Assembly: GCA_964036195.1 (NCBI GenBank) | Contig: OZ038460.1 | Span: 12,403,504 to 12,467,503, forward strand | Source: Sphaerolaimus hirsutus | Lineage: Eukaryota; Nematoda; Chromadorea; Monhysterida; Sphaerolaimidae | DNA: 64,000 nt | Direction of reading: 5' to 3' | Shown: one piece after another, positions 34,901 to 45,742 of the stretch | Layout of the letters: every line of letters starts with the position of its first letter | Numbering within the stretch: the first letter of the stretch is position 1 | Program-made: the position numbers and the translations under genes | The notes under the pieces: model-generated | Told to the model about the DNA's origin: nothing | Database searches by the model: none | What the model saw: only the letters and a program-made list of their open reading frames with translations

Positions 34901-36089
34901 CCCTTCTATTAGAAGAAACACGGTATACAGTATCATGAATTTAAGGAATCAAAAACGAACGGTCTCAACGGTGCCATCGGGCCGGATGCGATAGCGCTCC
35001 AAAATCGGCTCCTCGCTGACGGCCACGTGCACAGTTTCGCCGGTGTCGCGCAAGTGCTGCAGGTAGTTGTAGTCGTCGTCGAAGTCTATGCCGAACTTGG
35101 CCTGTTCCACGCGCCGGGCGGCAGTGTCGCTGGCGGGTTCTCGACTGCTGCACGCGGCGCGCTGATAACAGAGGGGTACGTGAAACTAAGAAATGTGCCG
35201 GCCGTGGCCAACAGCGAACCGATTAGTTATCGGAAATTTCAATTGAAACAAGAATAGTATAAAATTGGGCATCGCCAGTATGACTTTTCAGGATCGGGAT
35301 TGCTTTTTTGAATTTTCAGGACTGGGATTAGAGTCTCGGAATCCAGATTTTGGACACAGTTCTAGTATACGGGCTTTTTCTCATTGGCATTTCTCAGGGA
35401 AAAAAGTTTATTTGGTAAATTTCGCAATTTCACGGGATCGGGATGGATCGGTATCTGAAAATTCGCGGAACCTGGATTGGTCTGGAGTTCTCGGCATCAG
35501 AGCTTCTGGACCATAGCCGTTCCACACACAGCCATCTTTAAAACATGTTCGAACGTTTTTTGGCAAAGTACGAATACCGTATTTCTCCTAATAGAAGAGC
35601 GCCGTTCTATTCTTTCGTCAACCTCCAACAGAACGGCAGGTAAACAAGTTGATGGAAAAAAATAAAACGGCGCCCTCCTACTAGAAGAAATATGATTTTC
35701 ATACTTTGCCAAAAAACGTTCGAACTTACTTTCAAAATCGTTGTGGAGCCGCATAAAATCCCGAAAATTACCTATCGCTATACAGTCTGAACCCCGTCCC
35801 CAATTGACACCCCTCAAGACGCAATTTAGCAACGTTAAAAACCAAGCAAAACAGGATATAAAAAGCGTGTATTCAACGAACATCATCCAGAGGTGCGAGA
35901 ACTCTTTCAGACGCGTCGGCGTCGGCAATCAGCGGGTCGCGTTGACTCCTGTGAACTAGTTTGAACGTCTGAGCATCCTTCTTTTCAATGAAACGCTGCC
36001 GCTTCCCCTTGCCCTGCGCATCAAACGAAAACGCCATGAAAAGGACAACAGCCGATGGAATGACAAGTGATCAATTTTCAACCCACCAT
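28969..36089 (-). CDS. LTV1: LTV1, 40S ribosome biogenesis factor
   Basis: LTV1 escorts pre-40S particles and helps install uS3 before release in the cytoplasm. Exons, 5' to 3': 36089-36087 (ATG only), 36013-35882, 35161-34961, 34589-34484, 33708-33544, 33153-33023, 32703-32560, 31252-31108, 30227-30082, 29716-29582, 29076-28969; 471 residues, the family length. Diagnostic blocks: IEKKDAQTFKLVHRSQRDPL at the N-terminus, FGIDFDDDYNYLQHLRD, TRTRFTEYSMSSSVL, LYEQYDEEEMGDL, KQWDCESIL, ATYSNLYNRP, and the basic C-terminus ERRVEKKQNKTSFKQE. The start could instead be MAFSFDAQGKGK at 36037, without the first intron. I prefer the ATG|GT split because donor and acceptor are conserved in the second copy. 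The exon 7 / exon 8 junction is uncertain (another donor at 32541). Confidence 0.93.
30531..30960. mobile_element. hAT-like element, CAGGGACGTATCCAGG ends
   Basis: The element is 30539-30952, flanked by a perfect 8-bp duplication ATTGAACC. Left CAGGGACGTATCCAGG pairs with right CCTGGATACGGCCCTG. It has poly-G and poly-C blocks near the ends, GGCGCC/CCATGG arrays at 30627-30705, and the palindrome TGCGCGCTCGCGCGCA at 30820-30835. It lies in an LTV1 intron. Confidence 0.85.
31503..32307. mobile_element. hAT-like element, CAGGGACGTATCCAGG ends, 0.8 kb
   Basis: The element is 31511-32299, with perfect duplication AGTCGACA. Same ends as the element at 30539. The palindrome TGCGCGCTTGCGTGCA is at 32171-32186. 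It includes a nested palindromic unit with ACATCAAACACCCC / GGGGTGTTTGATGT. It lies in an LTV1 intron. Confidence 0.85.
34615..34925. repeat. Inverted-repeat element, ACCGTATTTGTTCTAATAGA ends
   Basis: The left end pairs with TCTATTAGAAGAAACACGGT at the right. Its first bases match the CCGTATTTCCTC family, but the body (AATAGAACGG motifs) is unrelated. It lies in an LTV1 intron; a shorter relative is at 35576-35695. Confidence 0.55.
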
Positions 36090-36924
36090 TTTGGACAGAC
36101 GATTCGACAGTGGAAGAGGCAGCAACAGGAACTGAGTTATTTTTGGTATTTTTGCAAATTTGTAAGACACGCGCGCGAAAAAGGCACCGATTAAACACAC
36201 ATTGAGTAAACACTAGCGACTGATCAACAAAGAGAAAGAACGTTCACCAAAACGAGTGTATTTTGAAGTTTGACCCTCCGGGGGGTCAGACAGATACCAA
36301 ATCGCTCTTCAGGTGGGATACCTAGATACCTAAACTTTCTGGGGTTATCGGGGGGGGGGGAGATTGCGGTGATTTAGAAGTGAAAATCTATAAATATAAT
36401 CTATAATGAAAATTGACGATTTTGATTGGAAATCTGCTAAAAAAATTTCAAAAATCGCTCCGGACAGCTGGACTATTTTTTTTTTGGGGGGGGGGTTAGA
36501 GGATAGAAGCCAAAAAATCTGCCACCTCCATTCCAAACCCTGATTGTACGCCATACAAACTAACAAAATCTTCCCAAATCTTAAATCTACCGCTGCACCT
36601 AAACATCTACCATTGGGGCCGCAACAAAACAATGTTTTATTCGACACGCCGCTTCTTGACACTTGACTCGAATTCAGTCAAAATGCTTTCACGTGTGTCA
36701 AATCGGTGCCGTCAGCTTGGGAAGGTATTTACATTCAATAGCACAAGGATTATTCAACCAAAAGCAGAAATGACAAACAAATTCTGACGGTTTCTGTGGA
36801 TACATTTACTTCTGCACGGATAACTCAAACAAACAAATGCAAATCAACAATCAACTGTGCACAACGTCGCAACGCTTTCGCTGAGCATCAAATTCACAAA
36901 GAAAAAATCACAATAATAACCATA
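36090..36924. other. LTV1 promoter side / RPL3 3' spacer
   Basis: Spacer between LTV1 start and the RPL3 stop, both on the minus strand. It contains a MITE-like stretch with G runs at 36350 and 36482. The same spacer recurs at 44906-45742 with small indels. Confidence 0.5.
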
Positions 36925-36969
36925 TCAGGCGGTCTCCTGCTCGGCTAGAATTTCCTTTTTCAATTTACC
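36925..36969 (-). CDS. RPL3: RPL3 last exon (partial, contig end)
   Basis: Encodes [14 protein letters not shown] and a stop after an acceptor TTTTGCAG. It is identical in protein to the last exon of the full RPL3 at 45743-45787. The contig ends 58 bases upstream, so the remaining exons are not assembled on this side of the gap. Confidence 0.9.
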   Translation of the reverse strand, partial: GKLKKEILAEQETA

Positions 36970-37027
36970 CTGCAAAAGAAAATTGAATTTTCCAGGTTCT
37001 AGTAAAAACTATATTCCAATCAAATAC

Positions 37028-37227
37028 NNNNNNNNNNNNNNNNNNNNNNNNNNNNNNNNNNNNNNNNNNNNNNNNNNNNNNNNNNNNNNNNNNNNNNNNN
37101 NNNNNNNNNNNNNNNNNNNNNNNNNNNNNNNNNNNNNNNNNNNNNNNNNNNNNNNNNNNNNNNNNNNNNNNNNNNNNNNNNNNNNNNNNNNNNNNNNNNN
37201 NNNNNNNNNNNNNNNNNNNNNNNNNNN
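37028..37227. other. Assembly gap, 200 N
   Basis: Exactly 200 undetermined bases, a scaffolding placeholder of fixed size rather than a measured distance. Confidence 1.
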
Positions 37228-38272
37228 GTTCGGTATATAGGCTTAGAAGGAAGAAAAGGGAGAACAATCGCTAAAAGTAGGTGTAAAACAGCTCAAAAAT
37301 GGTATACAAGAGCATTTAGTATTAAAAATAGCTGAAAATAGGCAAATAGGAACCATAACTATGATTTTGGACGTGAAAATGTATAAAAATTTATGAAAAA
37401 TAGCGATTTTGAGCGAAAATTGGGGTATAGTTTCTCAAAAATCGCTCCAGATAGGTAGACAGCTGGGCGATTTGGGGGCGGGGGGTTTAGGGGGTAGTAG
37501 CCCAAAATTTTGCCTCCGGGATAGATGGATTGCTGAGCGGCCTCCGAGATAGATACCGTATTTCTTCGATTTTATTGACCGCCAATGTATTGTTTCATAA
37601 GCCATTTTGGGGGGCAATGTAAACGAGCACGGCAAAGTGAATGAACATGGCAATGTATATTCCACATTGTATTTTTCATGTGCATTTCTTAATTAGATAT
37701 GAATGTGGAATAAGTATAATGAAAACTACACTTCGCGTTCATCATAAACTAGGTAAATTTTCGCAGTAGTAGGGTTGTTAGACTCCTTAAAGCGGCAAAC
37801 ATAAAGTGATGAATAAGATAACGCAATATCAATATTTTCATACGCCAATGTATTCGAACATGGCAATGTATTTTTCGGATGCCCCACAGACCCCACAATG
37901 TAAACGAGCAAGCCAATGTAAATGAACAGTCAATAAAATCGAAGAAATACGGTAGATAGCTGGGCGGTTTTTTTTTTTGGGGGGGGTAACCCCCCCCCCC
38001 CAACCCCCCCCCATTCGAGACCCCTGAGAGGGATAGATAGCTGAAAAAGTTTCTGGTAACCCCCCCCCCCACTGAGCTGTGCTGTAGTATTGAAATCAAA
38101 TATTGCGGTATGTGCAAGGTACAAAGGTCGGCATGAAGTGTGTATAATAATGCGTAGTGTTACTCGTCAGGAAGCTCTGAACTGGAATCAGTTGACATAT
38201 GGTGTCGTTTTTAAATAGTGTGTGTAGGGCGGCGGGCCTATTATACTATGTCAAGATGCACGCGCGAGCGAC
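37228..38272. other. Transposon-derived contig end
   Basis: No exon. An inverted-repeat element (about 37556-37955) has ends ACCGTATTTCTTCGATTTTA and TAAAATCGAAGAAATACGGT. Poly-G/poly-C hairpin DNA follows at 37970-38070. The LTV1 3' exons expected here are absent. Confidence 0.5.
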
Positions 38273-41200
38273 CGACTTTTTCTCGTTCTGTTTCTTCTCG
38301 TACTGCTGCAAGAGCTGCATGACGCGCGTGGAGTCTGGCTCGATGAAGCCGGCCAGCTGGTCGTCCATGGCCAGCGGCAGGTCGCCCATCTCCTCCTCGT
38401 CGTACTGCTCGTACAGCTGCAAGATAAGTGAAACGATAAGTGAAGGAAAAACACAAATTTTGAATTTTAAAAATCGTATTTTCAAGTTTGACGCCGGTCC
38501 GGCGATGCAATGTTCAAGGTAAAAAAACTCAAGGTAAAAAAACTTTTTTCCGGATAAATACCACAGACATTTGTCAATTTGTCTTTGTTCAGACATTTGT
38601 CTTTTCAGATACCACCAGTGGCGTAGCCAGGGGGGGGAGCGGGGGGGCGGCCGCCCCCCCCCCTTCCAGGGTGAGACATGGAAATGTAAGAAAATGTGTT
38701 CTCGTACAACGATTTTGGGCTCAATTTTCAAAAATTTTGCGCACAAGCGCGCATGGCGCCGCCCCCCCCCCGTTCGCCGGGCTCCGTAAACAATCCGCCC
38801 CCCCCCGCTCAAAAATCCTGGCTACGCCACTGGATACCACACGGTTTGGCGCTTATGCACTTTTAGAATAAACTTCTTCAATTAAAGAATGAACCATTTT
38901 CATTCCACTGTGCAAAAGCGGAAATATTTACTTCCACAACTGGGCCGGAAACAAATCAAACTTGCGCGCACCTTCTCGAAGCGCGCGTCGAGCGTTTGCA
39001 GGTTCTCCGATCTGGGCAGCACGCTGCTCGACATGGAGTATTCTGTGAACCGAGTACGCGTCTCTTCCATCGCAAAGTCATGCTCCTCACCAAAGTCGCT
39101 TCCTGTGGAAATAAACAGTGAAAACTTCACAATTGAGAAATCTAGTTCCGAATGTCGGTATCTATTTATATCATTTAGGCATTTTGAAAATTGCATTTTA
39201 AATTTTGACGTTGGACCGACCGGATATTTTTGAGCGAGACTTTTTGAAAATCCCATGAATTTCTACACGTTTTCCGTATCATTGAAGTATTGAAGTTTAA
39301 CGATGGAAAGCAGCAATTCAAAACTATTTTTGAAGAAAAAAAACATAATTCGAAATCATTTAAAAAAGCGCTTTTAAGATTAAACACTTCTTTCCGTAAG
39401 GTTTGCCATCTTCGGCGCAATAGTAACTTCGCGGCCTATGAACGTCTACATATCACGATCCAAACCTCTCTAAGAAAAATACTGCGACACCATACAATGA
39501 GAAAACCCTCACCAAATTCATCGTCCCCCTCCCCATCCGAGTCATCATCAGAATCTGAATCCGTATGATCACCGCGCGCATTAGCCAACCGCACGAAATC
39601 GTCCTCAATGTCGCCGGCGAACTGGTCGGGCTCGTCGAGCGCGGCCACGATGTCCGGGTCCAGCTCGGGATGGGGTCCTGGGGGTATTTGAGTTTGGTGG
39701 AGTTGAATTCAACTATTGATATGGAGTTTGGCACACGTAGGATGGAAACAACGTTGTTTCTTTATCGAAAAATCCAGCCAATCTATTCACACTATGGGAG
39801 ATTGTACTCCGGCGTTTTGGACGTTTTTTTAAGAAATTTTTAGAAATGAGGAACCAAAAACCCTACTAGGGTTGGAAAAAACGTTGTTTTTTTCAACTCC
39901 ATGTTTTTTTTTAAACAAAAAACGTTTTTTTAAAGCTACCAGATATGGCATTGTGTCAACATATACAGATATATCAGGCAAGTGGCAATAATCTATGATG
40001 TTATATATGACCATATAATGACTGTGGAGACATGGGATAGCATTCTAAGTGGTGCTTTGTGTCAAAAATGTCTATTTTTGTCGACATCTTCATATATCGC
40101 TTTACAGTCAAATGTTCGTGACTTCAAGTGAAGTTTGGCATGGAATAGTGATCAAACAAGGTTATAAAAGGAGGTTGTTACTTTGGGAGTGATGTTACAC
40201 ACTGTGGAGGTACATGGAAGCACATTACCTGAATATTATACGCTACAGCAACATATGTCGGCTTATTAATCCATGGTAGCACATATAAATGACGCTTTGA
40301 TACTAAAAATGCGACAAAAACAATGAAAACAACCAATAAGAACAACGCTTGCTAGCAAAAATTTTGCAGAATACCTAGTGCTTAGTACTAAAAATTTCTG
40401 CCGGTGTTTTTTTTAAGCAAAAAACGTTTTTAAAAAACATCGGCCAACCCTAAACCCTACCACATAAAAATACAATTAAGTAAAAAAATTTGTACATCAA
40501 GAGAATCGCGCGAAGGACATCCAAATACCTCCGAACGCGCCACAGTATGAGAAATGTACGGGGGCTGAAATTCTCACTATGCGACCCCACTGATATTAGT
40601 CGTTTTTACTACGCACGCCCCAATTTTGGCGGCCGATTACCATAAACATCAACAAATACCCATTGTCCATGAAAAGTTCAAACACACCTGGCTGTGGCGC
40701 AGCCTGGTTCAACAATCCAACGCGCAGCTGCACGCCGGGCGTCTCAAACAGAGATTGGGGCAACTGCAGCGACGCGGCATCATCATTCAAGCCCTGTAAA
40801 GTGTACATCCCCGCATGACAAAAATGACACTGTGTTGACTTAACTCAGTGTTGTGCAGTCTGTGTGGACCGAATAAACAAAACCCTATTAGGGATCAAAA
40901 ACGAACGGTCTCAACGGTGCCATCGGGCCGGATGCGATAGCGCTCCAAAATCGGCTCCTCGCTGACGGCCACGTGCACAGTTTCGCCGGTGTCGCGCAAG
41001 TGCTGCAGGTAGTTGTAGTCGTCGTCGAAGTCTATGCCGAACTTGGCCTGTTCCACGCGCCGGGCGGCACTGTCGCTGGCGGGCTCTCGACTGCTGCACG
41101 CGGCGCGCTGATAACAGAGGGGTACGTGAAACTAAGAAATGCGCCGGCCGTGGTCAACAGCGAACCGATTAGTTATCGGAAATTTCAATTGAAACAATAA

Positions 41201-44200
41201 TAGTGTAAAATTGGGCATCGCCAGTATGACTTTTCAGGATCGGGTTTGCTTTTTTGAATTTTCAGGATTGGGATTAGAGTCTCGGAATCCAGATTTTGGA
41301 CACAGTTCTAGTATACGGGCTTTTTCTCATTATTCACAAATAAAATCCACACCGCAGATAACCGTTGGCATTTCTCAGGGAAAAAGGTTTTTTTTTTGTA
41401 AATTTCGCAATTTCACGGGATCGGGATGGATCGGTATCTGAAAATTTGCGTTCATGTTCCATATTCAATAATTTTTTATTGTTTACATGTGTGAATGCTT
41501 GTTAGTTAGATAGTTGTTTCATGTACTATAAATGTCTGTGAATTTTTCTGTAGTAATTATCATTTGTAATAAAATTTTTTGAAAGAATAAAAAATCTTTT
41601 TCTTTAAATGGAAATTTATTTTTCATCATGCAACACGGAATCATATCATAATGCCAACATAACCAAATGAAAGGCGAAAGAAACGCTAACACAGCAGTAT
41701 TTTTTTTGAAAGAATCACATAACATAAAAGAAAGATATGAATTTTTCAATATTTCAAACTTCAATAATTTTGAAAAGTTTTCCTGGCAAGTTATGACAGC
41801 ACTGAATGTGAAATTTGATATACTAAGACTATTGAAGCAAGTAACACAATAAATTTCAAAAAACGGCAGCTTTTTCAATTTTTAACACCTAAATATCTAA
41901 CTCTGAAAAAAATTGATGAGTTGACACTGACAGTTTACGAAAATATGTCAACTGATTCATTCCACCTAGAAATGGATCAGTTGACATAACTTTTAAATCT
42001 GACTCATTAACTCAGAAATCTTGCCAGTATACAGTATCTTTATGTATAAAAAAAACATAATTAATTAACATAAAAAATTAAATTAAATAAGGAAAATTTA
42101 ATTGAAATATAAATAAAAAAGTTATAAAAATAGGAAGAAAAAATAATAATAAAAATTATAAAATTCATTAAAAAAAGTAATAATAATATGAAATAATAAT
42201 AATAAAAATTATAAAATTCCAAGTAAAAATATAAAAAAAATTAGTAAAAATGATAATGAAAACAATAAAATTTATTTAAAAAAATAAAAATAATTGAAAA
42301 ATAAAAAATAGATAAAATACCCATAAAATAAATATAATAAAACTTTAAGAAAAAAAAACAATTTAAAAAAATGGACATTAAAATATAAGTAAAAACATTT
42401 AAAACAAATAAAAAAATAAAATTTAAAAAAAATAATTTAAAAAATTATAATAATATAGCAAAAAATATAAGTGTAAAAATAAATTTAAGGATGCACATAC
42501 TGCACACACAAATCAGCACTTGCAGAAATGAACAGAATCACCAATTAGTGTCCCTTGTGATAGTAATATCTGGTGCAGCTACCTCTGCATCAACAAAATC
42601 AGAACATTAGTATTGAAAAGCATTGTTTACTGAACACATGAAGTGTAGAAAAAAATTTGAAGTTGACAAAATGTCTATGTAGCTTATGTCAATATGCGTA
42701 TGCACTCATAGTATACAAAAAACGCGATGTCAACTGACTTGGAAATTTTGAACAAAAAAAATTCTCACACTTTTTTGAACTGTTCCTTTGCAAAAAGTTC
42801 TTCTATGAAAGATGCGCATTATTTTTCTCTATGTGTACCTAAAATTTCGTATAAATAGAATGTAAATTGGATAAATAAAGTTACTTTTGGAAAGTCGGCG
42901 AGCGCTGAGTCAACTGCCGGAAATACGCACTTTTGCATACGTTTTCATACGATTTTGGGTACTTGACATCGTACGCACAACACTTGTGTCAACTGAAATG
43001 AAAAAAAACGTATACTAGCGTACGCAGCGTACACTTTCAGCTCAGTTGACATTTTCAATCATGATTTTCACTTTTATTGAAACTTTTGAAACAGCCAAAA
43101 AGTCAAGTCAATGAACACTGTAAATGAAAATGTCAACTGCAAATGTAAACACAGATTAGTTGACATTTACGGTTGCATGTTGTCATTTATGTTGCTTATA
43201 GTTATATTTATAGATTGAAAATGTCAACTTATATAAGTTTGAGTGTGTGTGTAAGTGGTTGGCTCCACCTCATAATTGAAAAATAGGGCCCACACAGGCT
43301 AGTTGACATCGACACCAAATGTAAAGTTCCAAACCAAACTGATCCCCATTCAAAGCTCGCTTTCAGGAATTGAAAAGCAAGCTTTGGATTGGGACAGGAA
43401 ACAGTTGACATTTTCTGTCGTTGTCAAGTAGCCTGTGTGGGGCATGGTAGTGAAGTAAACAATATATAAGTTGACATTTTATAGACTAATCCATTCTTAA
43501 CTCTATTGATACTTTCAGGAGAGTGGCAGCAGTGGGCGGTGTCTGAAGTGAAATGGCTTGAATGTTTTCTGGAATTAGTGGTTTTGTTTGGTATTTTGCA
43601 ATGATTTTTGAGTATTTTTGAATTTTTGGAAAGATTTGAATGTGCTTGTTTTTATAATAATTTGGAAACTTTTTGTTTTGTTGTTAATAGTAAATAGATA
43701 GCAGATATGAATTCTTTGTTAGACACAAAAGTGCAACTTTTAAAGAATAACTTAACTTTGAATTTTTTTACCTTGAATTTTCAAAATAAAAATTTCAAAA
43801 AGTTGTGTCAAAAGCTGTAAATTTTTTTTGAAAATATGCAAAAATGCAACAATTAAAGTTTTCATGTTTGCTATTTTCAATCTCCAAATTGTTCAAGTTT
43901 AAAATGAATCTTCTCTTCTTTTTTTTTCTTACAAATTTTTTGATATGTAAAGATTATCTGGTTCAAAAATTTTTAAGTTGTCAGTCAACCCAAGTATTCT
44001 GTTGTTAAATTTTTATTTTATACAAATTGTGTCTGGAAACAACAGTAAATTACATGAAATATAAAGCAACATTTAAAAGGCAACAATACATCACTATCAC
44101 ATGAAAAAATACATCACTATCACCACTTTCATCATTAACCTTTCAAGTTATCCTATTTTGGCAATTCAAAATAAAAGTACTGCAAATTGTGTATGCGTAT

Positions 44201-44905
44201 GCAAGAAAACATGAAAAAATACATCACTATCACCACATTTCATCATTAACTTTTGAAGTTATCCAATTTTGGCAATTCAAAATGAATAAATTGTGACGCG
44301 TATGCAAGAAATTGTATAAGTATGCAAAATCTCATACGCGTACGTTTTTTTGCGTTCGCATATGCCAAAAAAACATACGCGTACGCAAAAAAACATACGC
44401 GTATGCTTTAGTTGACTCGGCCACTGACACAAATATCTGTACTGCCCAAATTTACTAGTTGACATTATCATTACTGTGTACGGGGTCAACTAGAGTCAAC
44501 TGAGAAAAATTTCAGTTGACTCTGAGTTGACATTTTACATGCGAAAAATGCGATGTCAACTAGCGTGTGGAGGCCCAAAATCCCGAAAATTATCGCGATC
44601 CAGTTTGAACCCCGTCCCCAATTGACACCCCTAAACGCAACTTAGAAACGTTAAAAACCAGGCAAAACAGGATATATAAGTGTATTCAACGAACATCATC
44701 CAAAGGTGCGAGAACTCTTTCAGACGCGTCGGCATCGGCAATCAGTGGGTCGCGTTGACTCCTGTGAACTAGTTTGAACGTCTGAGCATCCTTCTTTTCA
44801 ATGAAACGCTGCCGCTTCCCCTTGCCCTGCGCACCGAACGAAAACGCCATGAAAAGGACAACAGCCGATGAAATGACAAGTGGTTATCAATTTACAACCC
44901 ACCAT
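38273..44905 (-). CDS. LTV1: LTV1 second copy, 5' seven exons only
   Basis: Exons 44905-44903 (ATG), 44826-44695, 41107-40907, 40793-40688, 39677-39513, 39102-38972, 38416-38273 match exons 1-7 of the copy at 28969-36089. Lengths and phases are identical (882 nt, open), and differences are few, such as Arg to His in GDHTDSDSDDDSD. The last four exons are missing where the contig ends. Introns differ by transposon insertions of up to about 3 kb. I read this as the other haplotype of the same gene, not a paralogue. A true tandem duplication is the alternative. Confidence 0.85.
38608..38840. mobile_element. hAT-like MITE, CAGTGGCGTAGCCAGG ends, with empty allele
   Basis: The element is 38616-38832, with perfect duplication GATACCAC. 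Ends are CAGTGGCGTAGCCAGG and CCTGGCTACGCCACTG. It carries poly-G blocks and the palindrome TGCGCACAAGCGCGCA at 38738-38753. The other copy of the LTV1 intron has the unoccupied site at 32888-32895. Confidence 0.9.
39859..40460. mobile_element. hAT-like element with AAAAAACGTTTTT interior
   Basis: The element is 39867-40452, with perfect duplication AACCCTAC. Ends are TAGGGTTGG and CCAACCCTA. T-rich/A-rich ACGTTTTTT blocks lie near both ends, and TAGTACTAA/CACTAGGTATT-type sequence is shared with 46782. The matching intron of the other LTV1 copy (near 33845) has no insertion. Confidence 0.85.
41455..44577. mobile_element. 3.1-kb insertion with dispersed AGTTGACA motifs
   Basis: Present in the second LTV1 copy, where the first has about 290 bp. 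It contains about 20 AGTTGACA / TGTCAACT motifs on both strands. An A-rich, C-poor tract lies at 42040-42480. A small inverted-repeat element at 43286-43445 has ends GGCCCACACAGGCTAGTTG. No transposase recognised. Confidence 0.5.
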
Positions 44906-45742
44906 TTTGGACAGACGTTTCGACAGTGAAGAAACGTAAATTAGCAGCAACAGGAACTGAGGAATTTTTGGTATTTTTGCAAATTTGTAAAACACGCGCG
45001 CGAAAAGAAAGGCACCGATTAAACTCACATTGAGTAAAATCTAGCGACTGATCAACAAAGAGAAAGAACGTTCACAAAAACGAGTGTATCTTGAAGTTGG
45101 ACCCTCCGGGGGTCAGACAGATAGCAAATTGCTCTTCAGGTGGGATAGATAGCTAAAATTTCTGGGGAGATCGGTGGGGGGAGATTGCGGTGATTTTGAA
45201 AGTGAAAATCTATAAAGATAATCTATAATGAAAGTTGACGATTTTGATTGGAAATCTGCTAAAATTTCTCAAAAATCGCTCCGGACAGCTGGACTATTTG
45301 GGGGGGGGGTAGAGGAAAGAAGCCAAAAAATCTGCCACCTCCATTCCAAACCCTGATTGTACGCCATACAAACTAACAAAATCTTCCCAAATCTTAAATC
45401 TACCGATGCACCTAAACATCTACCATTGGGGCCGCAACAAAACAATGTTTTATTCGACACGCCGCTTCATGACACTTGACTCGAATTCAGTCAAAATGGT
45501 TTCACAACGTGTGTCAAATCGGTGCCGTGAGCTTGGGAAGGTATTTACATTCAATAGCACAAGGATTATTAAACCAAAAGCAGAAATGACCAAACAATTT
45601 GTGACGGTTTCTGTGGATATATTTACTTCTGCACGGATAACTCAAACAAACAAATGCAAATCAACAATCAACTGTGCACAACGTCGCAACGCTTTCGCTG
45701 AGCATCAAATTCACAAAGAAAAAAATCACAATAAAAACCATA
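44906..45742. other. LTV1/RPL3 spacer, second copy
   Basis: Matches 36090-36924. It holds the LTV1 upstream region and the RPL3 3' flank. No exon seen. Confidence 0.5.
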
